Shown here piece after piece: positions 22,833-34,507 of a stretch of 64,000 bases of DNA. Every line of letters starts with the position of its first letter. Positions within the stretch are counted from its first letter, which is position 1. The DNA comes from Xylona heveae TC161 (lineage: Eukaryota > Ascomycota > Xylonomycetes > Xylonales > Xylonaceae). Made by a program: the position numbers and the translations under genes. The DNA is taken from positions 811,726 to 875,725 of the forward strand of contig NW_017264193.1 of NCBI RefSeq assembly GCF_001619985.1, written 5' to 3'. The notes under the pieces are model-generated. The model did not search any database, was not told where the DNA came from, and was given only the letters and a program-made list of their open reading frames with translations.

Positions 22833-25800
22833 TCATGGCGAACGCTTAGCACCAGCACTGCGACCATGTGGATTGATGTCAAAGTACTGCCCATATTGCT
22901 GCGGGGTTTGCTGCTGGGAGTATTGGGGAGGCGTCAAATAAGGCGTCCCTGGGTTGCTCCACCCCCCTCCTTGAGCATAAATCTGCGCCTGCGGAGACAC
23001 CCAATGCCCGGCCTGCGGTTGGTAGAGTTGCGGATCCGCATGATATGGCGGCGTTGGTTGAATTTGAGCCTGGGACCCAGCAAAGAATTGCTGCGGCATT
23101 CCATAGGGAGACTGAGCCTGACCATAATTGGGTGTCATTGACATCATGCTTCCAAGATGAGGTGTAGACTGAGACGCTCTGACTTGATTTTGATATTGCT
23201 GTTGACGATGAATGGCTTGCTGTACCATCTGACCGCTCAGGCCTTGTCTAAGTTCCCGCTTCTCTCGTTCACGTACCCCAATTGCACCAACAAGCCCACT
23301 TTCAGCTGCTTCGTTATCCTTGGTCCGTCTGTCGACCTGGATCAGAGGAGTTCCCGTCATGCGAGCAACATGTTCCTGTTCGCGAGCAGACAGATGAGCA
23401 GAATAGTTGGCAGAAGATCCAACGCCTTCGCCTCGGGATCCCAGCAGCAACAACGGACCTTGCGACTTCGGCCGGGGCGGAACGTCACGAACTCCAGATC
23501 CAAAAGGTTGCTGAGTCCAGTCCCCCGATGGAGTTCTGGAGCGCTGTTGCTGTTGTGATGACCAGTCCCCAGATGGCAGCCTTGCAAGGGGAGGAGTCTT
23601 GCTCTGACTCGAAGGGCTCCGCCGATGCGCATAAATGGGTACGGCACGAGGCTGTTGCTGTGAACCAGCACTGGCGAGTTGTTGCACATATTGTTCCGGT
23701 GTCAAGCTCCTTCGCGTCTCATCACCAGTGCTGCTCATCCGCGCCATTGCAGGTTTCCAAGCAACGCTTCTCCGCCCATCACCGGTCGCCCGCGATGAGC
23801 GTGTTTGAGAAGGTCGAGCTTCCTGGCTTATTGTCACTCGACTGGCCGAACGGGAATGACTTGTGGGCGGCGCCATTTGATCGAGATTGCCTCCGTGGTG
23901 ATTGTTTGGAGCATCTTCTCCTGTATTTGTTTCATTGCCGAAGGCAAAATCAAGATCGCTGGCAAGTTTCTCAGCACTCTTAGACATGACATTATTTGAA
24001 TAAATTGCAGACTCATCTGCCTGTGAGGGATGCCCAATCTCCGGAGTATAAGCATGCGTAGGCCCAAAGTTGATATTGGGCAAGTCAACGCTGACAGGCG
24101 GCGCTGAAGGTTCGGCGCGATAGTGGACATCTCCGACGACCAATTCCTTAGGCTTCACCTCCGCGGTCCCGACTGTGCGCAGTACCCCAGTTCTAGGTCT
24201 TTCGACTTCGGGACTGGCTTCAACAGATTCACGAGTACTGGCGTAGTCGGGCGAAAGATTGGAATCATTTTCATAAGCACTACTGGCATCTGACGGCCGG
24301 TGGGTGGTGTCCTGATCAGGTGTCGGTGTCCGTGGACCAGCCAAGAGTCGGTCAAGTGCAGCCTGATCAAAGATATGTTCCTGCAGGCTCCCTAGGCTAG
24401 ACGCCCTATCCGCATTATCGGAGTGGGCACTCAGGACAGTCTGCGAACGAGTTGGCACCGGCTTCCGAGTGATTTCAGACGCGGCTTGTGTCGGGTAAGA
24501 TTGAACACTCGTCCTCAGCTCGTCAGAATTGCCCGCGCGCACATTGGTTCCATGGATGTCTTGAGACGAGTTTTCGCTAATAGACGACACTGGAAGATCT
24601 TGAGGGTTCTGAACCAAAGAAGCGGCCATAGGAAAGGTGTTAGATTGTATCGCGATATTTTCTGATGCATTGGTCCATTCAGAAGCCTTTGGGGATCCCG
24701 GCAGGTTTTGTTGTGAGGGGCCGAGTGTAGCGGTGGATGACGTTGATTGGACCCTGTTCGGAGGAATGTTGGGAAAAGCGGAATGAGCCGCATTGGAATG
24801 AGCACCAATCGCCTGCCCCTCCGCCCACTTCATACTCCCTTTAACACCATAATTGTTAGCATTCGTTCCAGGGAAGCTCGGATCCGCGTTCGTAAATACC
24901 GGCTTTTGTTCTTCGTCTCCCAAAGGTCGTTGCTGTTTGGGTCCAGCGGACTTGATTCCATCAGGACTGGCTCTCCATGCACTGGCAGCTCCGGACGAAG
25001 CCATCTTGTTGACGCCAGCTATTTGGGAAAGGGTTGTCGATGACATCCGGTGTTTGGCCTTTCTCAACTCGGGATCCTGGCTCGGCTTGTTGGCAGGCTT
25101 CTCACTCGGTCCATGGGAAAACGCAGGTGGGGTGCTTATAGACTCAGGCAGGGCCGTGGGAGGGGAGCCGTAGAGATCCGGCTGAGCTGGAGCAGGTAGC
25201 TGCCCATCGCTGTCGGAATCACTCTTCTCGCCAGCTTCATATGCCAATTCCGATCTCTCATCAACGATATTGGCGGATCCATATCCAGCAGTGATGGGGG
25301 TTCCGTGGGGCGGTACTGGAGGTGGTGTGGCATCAAGAGACATGCGAGGCGCCGACTCGTACGAGAGACGAGAAGGTGTCTCATTTAGAAAGCGCTTGTA
25401 GCCCTGAGCCTCAGACACGGAGCGCTGGTGCCGAGCGGGAGCTGAACCATTCACCGCAGGCGGGGCCGAGTCGACCCGTTGGGGTCCCGAATACGCCAAT
25501 TCATCAACCGCGGCAGTATAATGATTCTTTCCAGAATAAGAAGATCGTGTCGAAGCGCCGTCGTCAAATCGCAGAGATCCGAGCCCGGTGCGAGATGGCA
25601 AGCTGGCTCGCGTACCGTGGCGACGCACGCTGCCACTCAACCTGCCACCAGAGGATTGCAAAGTGGTAATTCGCTTGGCAGTTGTTTCCTTCATCTTCTT
25701 CCGCCATTCGCGTTCGGTCCACGTGCCGCTACCTTCAGTGTGGATGAGGCCAGCCACGTCCAAAAGCTCAAGATAGCCGTAACGCCTTTCTTTGGGCATG

Positions 25801-27237
25801 GCAAACATGAGACAGCGCTGATCGAGCGTGTCGGCAATCAATCTCGTTGGGCGCCCATAGAGACCAAACGTGTCAAAGACGGGGAAAAGCCAGCGAAGCA
25901 TCATTTCAAAACCGCTCACAGCGGGGTGCAATTCTGGCATGACAAACACAAAACCCTCCCGCGTGGATGCGGGCTCGGAGTTGATGATGATGGTGCCTTC
26001 AACCTTGACCAGAGTGGATTGGTCAATCAGAGGCTTCGACTGAGGATAGATTGCGTACGCGGAGAACGCATCCTTGACGATCGCGACTGGACGAGCCTTC
26101 TTGGTCTTTTTGGAATCATAAAACTTGATCTCGCCTTTCAGCGGTGGCGGAGGACGGTCATAGGCCGACCGCTTCTTCAGAGACTTTTGCTGCTTTTGGT
26201 AGAGTTTCTCATCGGGCGGCTCAATCACGCACCAGCAGCGTCGCCAAGGCGTTCCCGGCCCAAAACGAACACGTGCCCAGTCTTCCGTTTTCCACCTTGT
26301 ACGATCCATAATTGATCTAATGTTATTGAGTGTTTTGCCTTTGCCTGCAATAAGAGCTCCAGTGTAAGCCTCTTGAAGGGTGGAATGCTCAAACATTGCC
26401 AGACGAATGCCAGCTGTCCATTGGGTCAGGGAATGGAGGGAGCTAAAGTGGAAAAGGTAACGATTCGACCCTGCAGTTGACACGCTGAGGACATTTTCCA
26501 AAGAACCATTTTCAAGCGGAAGTTTATTGAGCTGCGTTTCCGGTCAGTATTAGCTGCCTTCGACACGATAGAATACAACTGCTCTTACCATCTTGATGGA
26601 GGCATCAGAAAGGTTGATAAAAGATGGCACCACTTCCCCATCTTGACCCGCCGCATCAAGTGCTGCAGCATCCCACAATGAAAGAATAGGACCGACGAGC
26701 TGAGCAAAGACTTCTTTCCACCTACGCTCTAGCGGTGAAGCTGCTTTGCCATCTAGATTGCAACCTTAGTTTATTTTCCCACCCAGTCATTGACGCGAAA
26801 GCCACTTACGGGTCTCAAGATCTTGGTACTTGAGAAAGTAACCCTCTTGATAAAGCTTGTTTGAATGGCTGTTTAAAAAGGTAAAAATTGGCTGTAGTTC
26901 CGGAAGGGTATCCTGTGCTACCTCCATCAACGGAGGCTGATATGTCTGCACCATAGACACTGGACGAGACGGAGTCCGGTCTGTCCGTGTTCTAATCGGC
27001 GTAGGCGAATCAAGTACAGGGGCAGAAGATGTCTGCTGCATTGAAGGAGCGGGTTCTGCTTGTGAAGTCGTTACTGGAGTGCTAGAAGTTGGTGACCGTG
27101 GAGGGGTCCCAAATTGGGACATAAACGACATCACTATCCCGAGGAAAGCATGGCAAGTCAGCATCAACTGGACAGGAAGCAAACTGGTGAGCCAGAAACA
27201 CAAAAGGAACAGTTAACATACCTCGTGAGCGCGGCAT
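22833..27237 (-). CDS. CAF120: CCR4-NOT-associated PH-domain protein Caf120
   Basis: Fungal PH-domain protein linked to the CCR4-NOT complex, which controls transcription and mRNA deadenylation; yeast Caf120/Skg3 also sit at the bud neck (family knowledge). Exons 27237-27222, 27133-26810, 26752-26589 and 26531-22833 give 1400 residues. The first coding exon is only 16 nt (MPRSR). A Ser/Thr/Pro-rich start is followed by FLNSHSNKLYQEGYFLKYQD and WKEVFAQLVGPILSLWDAAA (PH region), then STAGSNRYLFHFSS, QEAYTGALIAGKGKTLNN and WARVRFGPGTPWRRCWCVI (second PH-like region). The C-terminal 800 or so residues are low-complexity, rich in Ser, Pro and Gln, with an ARREQEH-type helix, and end GRSAGAKRSP. 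All junctions keep frame. It is divergent from PTC7 across 2.4 kb. Confidence 0.93.
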
Positions 27238-29658
27238 TGTGGCTACACACAAAGTGAAATGTTTTCCTCCGTGAACAAGCGACTGGGTTACGTGTGGCCG
27301 GCACTGATAGACAGGCCCGAATTATCCGGACGGCGAACGCTCACCTCCGACTCCGATAGTGATCCCAAACAGATTGGTAGAGGCCGAAGCGTGAAAGTGC
27401 ACAAAGAATGAGATATCTACCACTCTGACCGGGAGGGGGAAAAAGAGAGGACGAGGAGGGAGGTGAGCAGATAGTGAGGAGAGGAACTCCGAGAAATCAG
27501 GGAAGGAGATGGCGTAGTAGGTTGGAGTTGTGCTGCTCCTCTGGTCCCGTCTGAAGCGGTAACGTAAAGTGAATGCAGCAGCGTCAGCGCCGGACTTTAA
27601 CTGAGCGTCATACGAGCGGGTACTTGAACGTACTAAGTTAGTCCCGCTAATTGCCAAGTAGCGCCGAACTGAGCGGCCTCCCTAGGCCATCTTGCCCCAA
27701 GTTCCCATTGCAGAAAGTCCCAAAGGTTTTCGCATTCGGTCACTCTAGCTCCTTTTCTTATCCGCATCCAAAGTCCAGTTCAGTTATAACAAACTAGGCA
27801 GGAAGCTACTGTATGATTTTTAGTCACTTTCAATTCTCAAATTATACAGAATCCAGCAGTGAGGAGATTAAGGAGATTGAGGAAACTAGGTACCTTACCT
27901 ACCTAGGTCGGTACGGAGGTATTCGCAAAGGCGAAAAGGAGCTGGCGGTCCTTCTGTCAGCCCCGACTGCTCACCTGCCCCCCCGAGGGCCCCAAGCGTC
28001 TACCGAAATGCCCAGTAACTTGTTCCTCTGTCGGAGGTTGGTGAAGCTTCGCTTCCGCCCCGACCGATCATCAACAGAATGCACGAATCATGGGATCTAC
28101 ACTGGACTTGGCATCTGGAACCGGTAATCCTCAACCCTGACCACGAGTATGCTGTACAGTACTCTGTAAAGGCAGGGTAGTGAGCGAATGTGAACACGAG
28201 TACAAACAGAGAAGAGTACCTTATCTGAATACCCACTGGTAGGTACCTTGGGTGGGTTTGTCTCCACAACCCTAACATACCTACTCCACCGTGGATCTCA
28301 AAAGCATGGTATTGTAAGGGGTACGTTTTCAATTTTTTCCTTCTATACATAAGTTGAGCTTTGCAAAATAATGAAATGCAGTGTTGGCCTAGGTTTAGTA
28401 CAGCATTTTAGAATCTTTACTTGTTCGGCGTATAAGTCCAATGGATGCTCTTTGGAGGCATCCCCAACATCCGTAGCCGCTTGGTAGAGGTAGGTACGTA
28501 GTACTGTGCAGGATACAGACCCAGGGTTTTCTCGTGTCTGTCCAGTCCCTTGGTGTCGCAACGTTCCATCCCATTTAACGTCACCCGCTTTTCGATCTCT
28601 CCTTAGCCCCCCAGGCGCCGTGTCGGGCCCCTGCAAATCTAAAATTGGATTTCCACGACTTCCTCGTAGCAGAATAATGCCCTGTGCTTTGTTACTCCTT
28701 TCGCATTGTTCAAAAGGAGTTTCTGCCCCCCTGTGTCCATCTCGCGTTTTACCCCTCCATGCGACGTGCCTTTAGGAGTATCTTTTCTTTCCTTTAGCGC
28801 TGTCGTAATCTTAACTCCTCTTACCCCTTCCCCTAAACCCTTACAACCACATTAACGGAAGTTATGTAATTTCCGGTCATTATTAAGGATTTAATCCTTT
28901 TGCGGATAGACTCGGAATCGACCAATGGTTATAAAAGACCCCGAAATAGGAGACGTTGAATCTGAAAAAGGGTTCCACTGCAGAGTGTCCAATGTTTCCA
29001 ATCTAGCCACAACTTCCTACCCACGGACGTTTTCAGACATTTGGAACCGCCCCGTTGCATGCTTCCATACATGACCAGCGACCATCACTCATCCAAGTTC
29101 GTCCTCTAAATTCTAAGCCAAGCGTTCTTCATGAAATTAAGCAAGATAATTCGTAAGAAACACATTTCGGTGGCATGGTTTACAAGAGCGAGAGCTACGC
29201 CGTAAATCTTCCTGCTTGACGAACGAGCTGCGTGTCTTAATTCATGATTTGAGTGGGATTCCGGAATCTGTACCGACGCACGTGTGAGGAAGCCAAGGAG
29301 CCGGGTCGCTACCGTTTTTGGTACGGGGGCAAGAGCAAGTCATGTGATTTATCTTTATGCGAGTAGAATAATCTTATCTGATCTATTGGTCGTCTGATTT
29401 CTCGATTGATTACTTTTTAGAGGGAAGGGTTGGTGGAATGATGACGGACTGCCCTTGGCTTCCGATGCTCCGTGGAATCACCGCAGGATATGGTGCCATG
29501 CGTTGAATCGCGGCAGTATAGTTTATTTTTCTTTATTAAATCATGATATTCATGTCAGTCTTTGATACTGACTATATTTTTATTTGATTGTGCGGTAAAA
29601 GGGCGTCAGCGGTTTGCAATCAGCCTATGTGACCCCTCGCCCACATCCTGCCATTTGC
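27238..29658. promoter_or_regulatory. 2.4-kb divergent intergenic region (CAF120 / PTC7)
   Basis: Several TACCTA/TAGGTA-rich patches occur, at about 27887-27913, 28238-28249 and 28482-28504. The part after 28850 is AT-rich. No coding frame with recognisable features, tRNA or repeat family was found. Long promoters for CAF120 and PTC7, or an unannotated non-coding transcript, could sit here. Confidence 0.45.
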
Positions 29659-30933
29659 ATGTTTGGCATGCTTGCTCGCAGTAACAGCCTCACGCATCGG
29701 ACCCTACTGCGGGTGACCGGTATCCAGTATTCTCCAATATTTTGCAGATTAGTTTCAACTTCTGAACAAGCTTCGCAGTCGGGCAAGACGACTCCTCTTC
29801 CCGATGATACCGAGACCCCGAAGTCAAAGTCCCCTTTTCATTTCCAGACGGGCTATGCTCTCTTCGCCAAGCGACCATCTCGTCCTTTCCCACCCCCTTT
29901 TTTGTCGCTCCCGTCAGGGTCCTTCTCGGACCCACTTAGCACACACCATAGAAGCAGAGATCGAAGGTCCTATGTGGACGGGGAGATGATTAGGGGAATT
30001 ACCAATGGGGATGACGCTGTTCTCGTTCAGGAAAACTTCGTCGGGGCTAATGATGGAGTGGGAGCTTGGGCTACACGCCCACGGGGACATGCTGCGTAGG
30101 CCTCAGCTGTGGTCCAATGACATGGATTTATATTAATTCTTCTTTACAAATTGCAGACTCTGGTCCCGCCTGATCCTTCATTTCTGGGCACTCGAGGTAG
30201 AAAGGGATGTTGCCGTCACTTCGGCCCCTGATAGCCATGTCGAGCCAGACCCGGTGGAATACCTTCAAAAAGCTTATGAACAGACGATACAAGCCACCTC
30301 TCCGCCCAATCAATGGTTCGGTACCACAACGGCTTGTGCGGCGCTTCTACACCACTCTATCGGCAGTGATCTGCCAAAACCTGTGCTATATATCACAAAC
30401 TTGGGGGACTCACAAATTCTGGTAATCCGCCCGCGCGAAAAGAAAATCATTTTCAAGACTATAGAGCAGTGGCACTGGTTTGACTGTCCGCGACAACTCG
30501 GCACTAACAGTCCAGATACACCTCGGGAGAACGCCGTCATGGATAAAATAGAAATTGAAGAGGGTGACGTAGTCTTAGCCCTATCCGATGGTGTCGTGGA
30601 CAATCTTTGGCAGCATGAAGTCCTTGAAAGCGTCATCGACAGCCTTCGAAGGTGGGATGCAAGAGCGCAAGACAGCGATCCGGAAGATTACGAAAACGAG
30701 CCCGGAGCAGGCATGCAATTTGTGGCAAAAGAGTTGATGAAAGCAGCCAGAAAAATTGCACAAGACCCCTTTGCTGAAAGCCCTTTCATGGAGAGAGCCG
30801 TTGAAGAAGGGCTGGCTATGGAAGGAGGTTTGCATAATCATTGCGCCAAATCTGTCAAGAAATTTCACTGACGAGATGGATAGGAAAACTCGATGATATC
30901 AGCGTGGTGGCTGGTTTGTGCAAAAGGCGATGA
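29659..30933 (+). CDS. PTC7: Mitochondrial PP2C-type phosphatase Ptc7
   Basis: Serine/threonine phosphatase of the PPM family; in yeast Ptc7 dephosphorylates coenzyme Q biosynthesis proteins in mitochondria (family knowledge). Exons 29659-30095, 30157-30827 and 30884-30933 give 385 residues. The start MFGMLARSNSLTHRTLLRV is a basic presequence; the second Met, three codons on, could also serve. The metal-binding motif is GANDGVGAW, followed by RPRGHAALWSRLILHFW across the first junction, GTTTACAALLH, YITNLGDSQILVIRP, VVLALSDGVVDNLW, and KLDDISVVAGLC in the third exon. All four catalytic Asp positions appear present. Retaining the first intron would give an immediate stop. Confidence 0.93.
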
Positions 30934-31638
30934 TATCAAATATTGCACTGGCTATCAGTGTTTTGTCAACACAACCAGGCTCGTTGGACGGACCCCTCTG
31001 ATGTGTTGTTTTTAGATGCATGAATTCATTCACTCAAGTTGCAATCAGAATGACTACATCTGAACAACAATGACAATTGAACTAATCCCCTCACTGTAGC
31101 GACTTCCAACCCATCAGTATGACCTACTCTATGAATGGAATGTCATTCATCGACATTGGCAGCTTAGTTGCCTTGATTGTCCAGACAATAGGAGACCAAA
31201 CTGGCCTTTGTAATTGCTGGTCCCGGCTTACTCATACTTCTAAATGTACATAGAGAAGCATTATACATTTTAGCAAGAAATCTTACCATGTGTCGAAGAA
31301 AGTTAGCTGTCAGAAAGATATTGAAGTGATGGTTGCCTGAAGTGAAACCTAGATAGATCGAAATAATAATATAATCAAGACTAAAGGCGAATCTAGAACT
31401 TGAGCTTCTCTTGAATGTCGTGCTGGCTTCGCATGCCGCTCGATGGCATGTGGGATTAGCGCAGCCATCATTTGAAGTGGAGCGCTGCCGCCTCGCTAAA
31501 AGGCCTCTCTGCGCACAGACCACCGCTTAATTTTCGGTCGCCAGAATTTCACCTCAACTACCAAAACTCCGACTTGTGTTCCGGCACAGGCAAGCTACAA
31601 CAAAACGTGCAAAGTAACGCCTACCACCGACAATCAAG
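30934..31638. other. Intergenic between PTC7 and UTP23
   Basis: About 700 bp, PTC7 3' flank and UTP23 promoter. No gene or repeat recognised. Confidence 0.5.
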
Positions 31639-32827
31639 ATGCGTGGAAAAAGGTCGAAGCAGTATCGCAAGCTCATGCATCAGTATGGCATGACATTTGG
31701 ATTTCGCGAGCCCTACCAAGTCCTGGGTATGACAGTTTCGAATATTTTCTCTCAAACACCTTCCGTCTCCTTTTTCAACGAATCTCTTCCATCATTGCAG
31801 GAGCCGATGCTGACATTTACAATGCTTTTACAGTCGATGCGCAGATGGTGCAAGATGCCGCTAGGTTTAAGATGGATCTCTGGCCCGCATTAGAACGAAC
31901 ATTGCACGGAAAAGTCAAGCCGAGTAAGCCTCTCCCTCGCTCACTGCGAAAATCCTACGTTCTTTATCGATATTTCGACCCCAGAACATTGCTTATCAAC
32001 TGATGGTCAGCTTGAATTATGAACATAAGCTAACTTGTACCTGCTCTTAAGTGATTACGCAGTGTTCCATGCGCCATCTTTACGCCTCCAAAGAAACGCC
32101 CCCCGCGATTGTTGACAAAACCAAGACATATGAGCGCCGGCGTTGCAATCACCACACTCTTGAACAGCCTCTGTCCACACTCGAGTGTCTCTCTAGCGTT
32201 GTCGATCCCAAAGGTAGCCGTACCAATAAACACCGCTATGTGGTTGCGTGCCAGGATAACGAAGTGCGGTCTTATCTTCGCTCTATCCCCGGTGTGCCGC
32301 TCATTTACGTCCACCGAAGTGTTATGATTATGGAGCCTATGGCACACGCAACAGAGCATGTCAGGGATAAGGACGAGAAATCTAAATTCCGGGCTGGCTT
32401 AAAGGGTGCAAGAGGCGCCATCACAGATACGCTGAAGAGGAAGCGAGACGACGAAGAGGAGCAGAGCGGGAGCGGAAGCGAGCAAGAAGAGGGAAGAGCT
32501 AGGTCTGGCGCGCAGTCTCAAGAGGAAGCCTCCAAAAAGAAGAAGCGCAAGGGCCCCAAGGGCCCCAATCCACTTAGTGTCAAAAAGGCAAAGAAGCGGC
32601 CTGCTCAGGAAAACAACAAGGGTGTGGGCAAGAAAGACAGTGGAGAAGGTGGCACATCAAACCCTGCCGCAACCATAAACGAAGATGGAACACCTGCCGC
32701 GCAAAAACGGAAGAGAAAGCGATCTCACAAGTCTGGAAAAGGCGCTGATTCGAACGGCCCCGAAAGTGAGGCTCATGATGCGCCATCAGCGTCTGCAGAA
32801 GGAGCCGGCGCCGCTGAAGAGGATTAG
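31639..32827 (+). CDS. UTP23: rRNA-processing protein Utp23 (PIN-like)
   Basis: SSU processome component with a degenerate PIN domain and a zinc finger, needed for release of snR30 and 18S rRNA maturation (family knowledge). Exons 31639-31726, 31801-31923 and 32052-32827 give 328 residues. The start MRGKRSKQYRKLMHQYGMTF and FREPYQVL are family signatures. The second exon adds DAQMVQDAARFKMDLWPALE, and the third MITQCSMRHLYASKE with a C/H cluster (RRCNHHTLEQPLSTLEC) that would bind zinc. VPLIYVHRSVMIMEPM closes the domain. The last ~120 residues are a Lys/Arg/Glu-rich disordered tail with repeated KKKRKGPKGPNPLSVKKAK, a nuclear/nucleolar signal; GPNPLSVKK is itself conserved in the family. Confidence 0.95.
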
Positions 32828-33297
32828 CTGTTGTCTGTATGCATAGAGGCTTGCATGGTTATTGTTGTTAATATTGCTTTCTTGCGCGTACAGGAGTTTG
32901 GCGGATAAAAAAGCTTATTGGACCTCGGGAATACCGGTCAAGTTTTTTGGGTTAGAATTTTAAATGATTTCCTTGGCCCTGAGGGCAGAGAATAGACATA
33001 TTTACATGAGGTTCCCTCTTTCAGGTTGTTGTTATTACACACCCTCGTCTGATGACGAATTTTCGCCCTCTTGCATCATATTACAAGGAAAATTCAGATA
33101 AAATTGAAACAAGAATGATATTCTGACATCTCGCTCTCCCTTTTGTTTGAAAAATCTATTGATAATCCCATCTGAACGCACTCCTTGTTCTCCTAGCACA
33201 GAAGGCTAAAGAAAAATACAACGCCGGTTTCCCAATGCAATAGGCCGAGATCCTATGCGCAAATTGATACAGTTCTTTGACGAATGTGTGTCCGTGA
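32828..33297. other. Intergenic between convergent UTP23 and CMC2
   Basis: 470 bp of AT-rich 3' flanks. Nothing coding seen. Confidence 0.55.
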
Positions 33298-33603
33298 TCA
33301 TGAATTGGCGTCAATTTCAGCCCACTTGGCTCGAATTCGTGTCTTTTGATCACCGGAATCGGCGCGATTCTGCTTTGTGCGCTCGGCTCGGGCTGCGCGC
33401 AAGCACTTGTTAACGGCAGTTTTAGCATCGTTGCAACCGCCGGTAGCTTTGAAGAGGAATCCTCGCGCATGGCATTCATCCAGCATAGCCATGACTTCTT
33501 CGCAGCCTAGCGTGGAAATTGAATTAGTCGGCTTCGTACTGATACCGCACTTCTGTAGGGGATCCTTACTTGAGTTGTCCTTGGTATGGAGATGAGGATG
33601 CAT
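33298..33603 (-). CDS. CMC2: Cytochrome oxidase assembly factor Cmc2
   Basis: Small twin-CX9C protein of the mitochondrial intermembrane space, needed for cytochrome c oxidase assembly and imported by the Mia40 relay (family knowledge). Exons 33603-33570 and 33506-33298 give 80 residues. The intron (33507-33569) has GTAAGG, a GACTAATTC branch and a tag acceptor. The start MHPHLHTKDN is the family signature. The Cys pattern is C-x9-C (CEEVMAMLDEC) and C-x9-C (CNDAKTAVNKC). The tail KTRIRAKWAEIDANS also matches. It is head to head with prefoldin subunit 2, 270 bp between starts. Confidence 0.95.
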   Translation of the reverse strand: MHPHLHTKDNSSKDPLQKCGISTKPTNSISTLGCEEVMAMLDECHARGFLFKATGGCNDAKTAVNKCLRAARAERTKQNRADSGDQKTRIRAKWAEIDANS

Positions 33604-33873
33604 TTTGAGTGAATGGCCACGTCACCGGGATGTTGGATTTGACTGAGTGCCCTCTAGATTCACAGGTTGACCGGCTGACTGACTTGGAGCAATTCAAGCG
33701 GCGACCTTTTTGGCTTCCAGAACTGCTTGCGCGAAGGTTGGCGGCGGTGGCGGAACTTGCCGTCCCGATATCTGGATGGATGGAGGGGCCTAAGAAGCCT
33801 CGAGAGCTTCATTCACAGTTGAACCCAGCTGTTTTTGGACTCTGATCCTGATATTTTGGCGGATTCAACGATA
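33604..33873. promoter_or_regulatory. Bidirectional promoter CMC2 / prefoldin 2
   Basis: Only 270 bp separate the two divergent start codons, so one nucleosome-free region probably serves both. No specific site was identified. Confidence 0.6.
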
Positions 33874-34507
33874 ATGGCAGCGCAACAGCAAGTCTCATTG
33901 AAAAAGCAGCAAGGTAATATAGGGAAAGGCTATTGCAGTATAAGCTGTTCATCTTCTCGGAACGTGTCTAATATTTTGACAGAGCTGCAGGCGCAGTACA
34001 CGACCTACAAAAATAATTTGCAACAGATAGCGCAGAAAATCGGTGATATTGAGCAGGAGACTGAAGAACACAAGTAGGTGAAATTGCAATTCTTGGGCTT
34101 GACTGTTTCATGAGGTTCATACTTTTGTACACTTTAGGGTCGTTCTTGAAAGTCTTGCCCAAGCACCGCCGGACAGAAAATGTTTCCGAATGGTAAACGG
34201 GGTGCTCGTCGAACGAACCGTCAAAGATGTCATTCCTGCACTACAAACAAACTCTGAGGGCCTCAAAAAAGTGCTGGAAGAGCTGTTGAAGCAATACAAG
34301 ACGAAGCAGGAAGAGATGGACAAATGGAAGGTATGATTGAATCCGTTGCTCCGCCATCGAAGAACAGCGAGCAGTCGCTCCGTCTGATTCCAAGTGTTTG
34401 ATGTCAAGCACATATTCCCTTGTCCATTTTTCAGCAGGAATGACTTTGACTGATGATATTTTCCAATTATACAGAAGAAGAACAATGTTCAGGTCGTACA
34501 GCAGTAA
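33874..34507 (+). CDS. GIM4: Prefoldin subunit 2 (Gim4)
   Basis: Beta-type subunit of the hexameric prefoldin that hands actin and tubulin to the CCT chaperonin (family knowledge). Four exons, 33874-33913, 33983-34073, 34138-34330 and 34475-34507, give 118 residues. The start MAAQQQVSLKKQQ leads into ELQAQYTTYKNNLQQIAQKI (first coiled coil), then VVLESLAQAPPDRKCFRMVN and GVLVERTVKDVIPALQTN (beta hairpins), then the second coiled coil LKKVLEELLKQYKTKQEEMD, ending NNVQVVQQ. The last coding exon is 33 nt. It is functionally linked to the URI/BUD27 prefoldin-like gene at 51.6 kb, though not adjacent. Confidence 0.95.

Noticed and set aside
30096-30156. Regulated intron retention in PTC7 as known in yeast
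   Set aside because: This intron is 61 nt, not a multiple of three, and gives an immediate stop, so the yeast isoform mechanism does not apply here.
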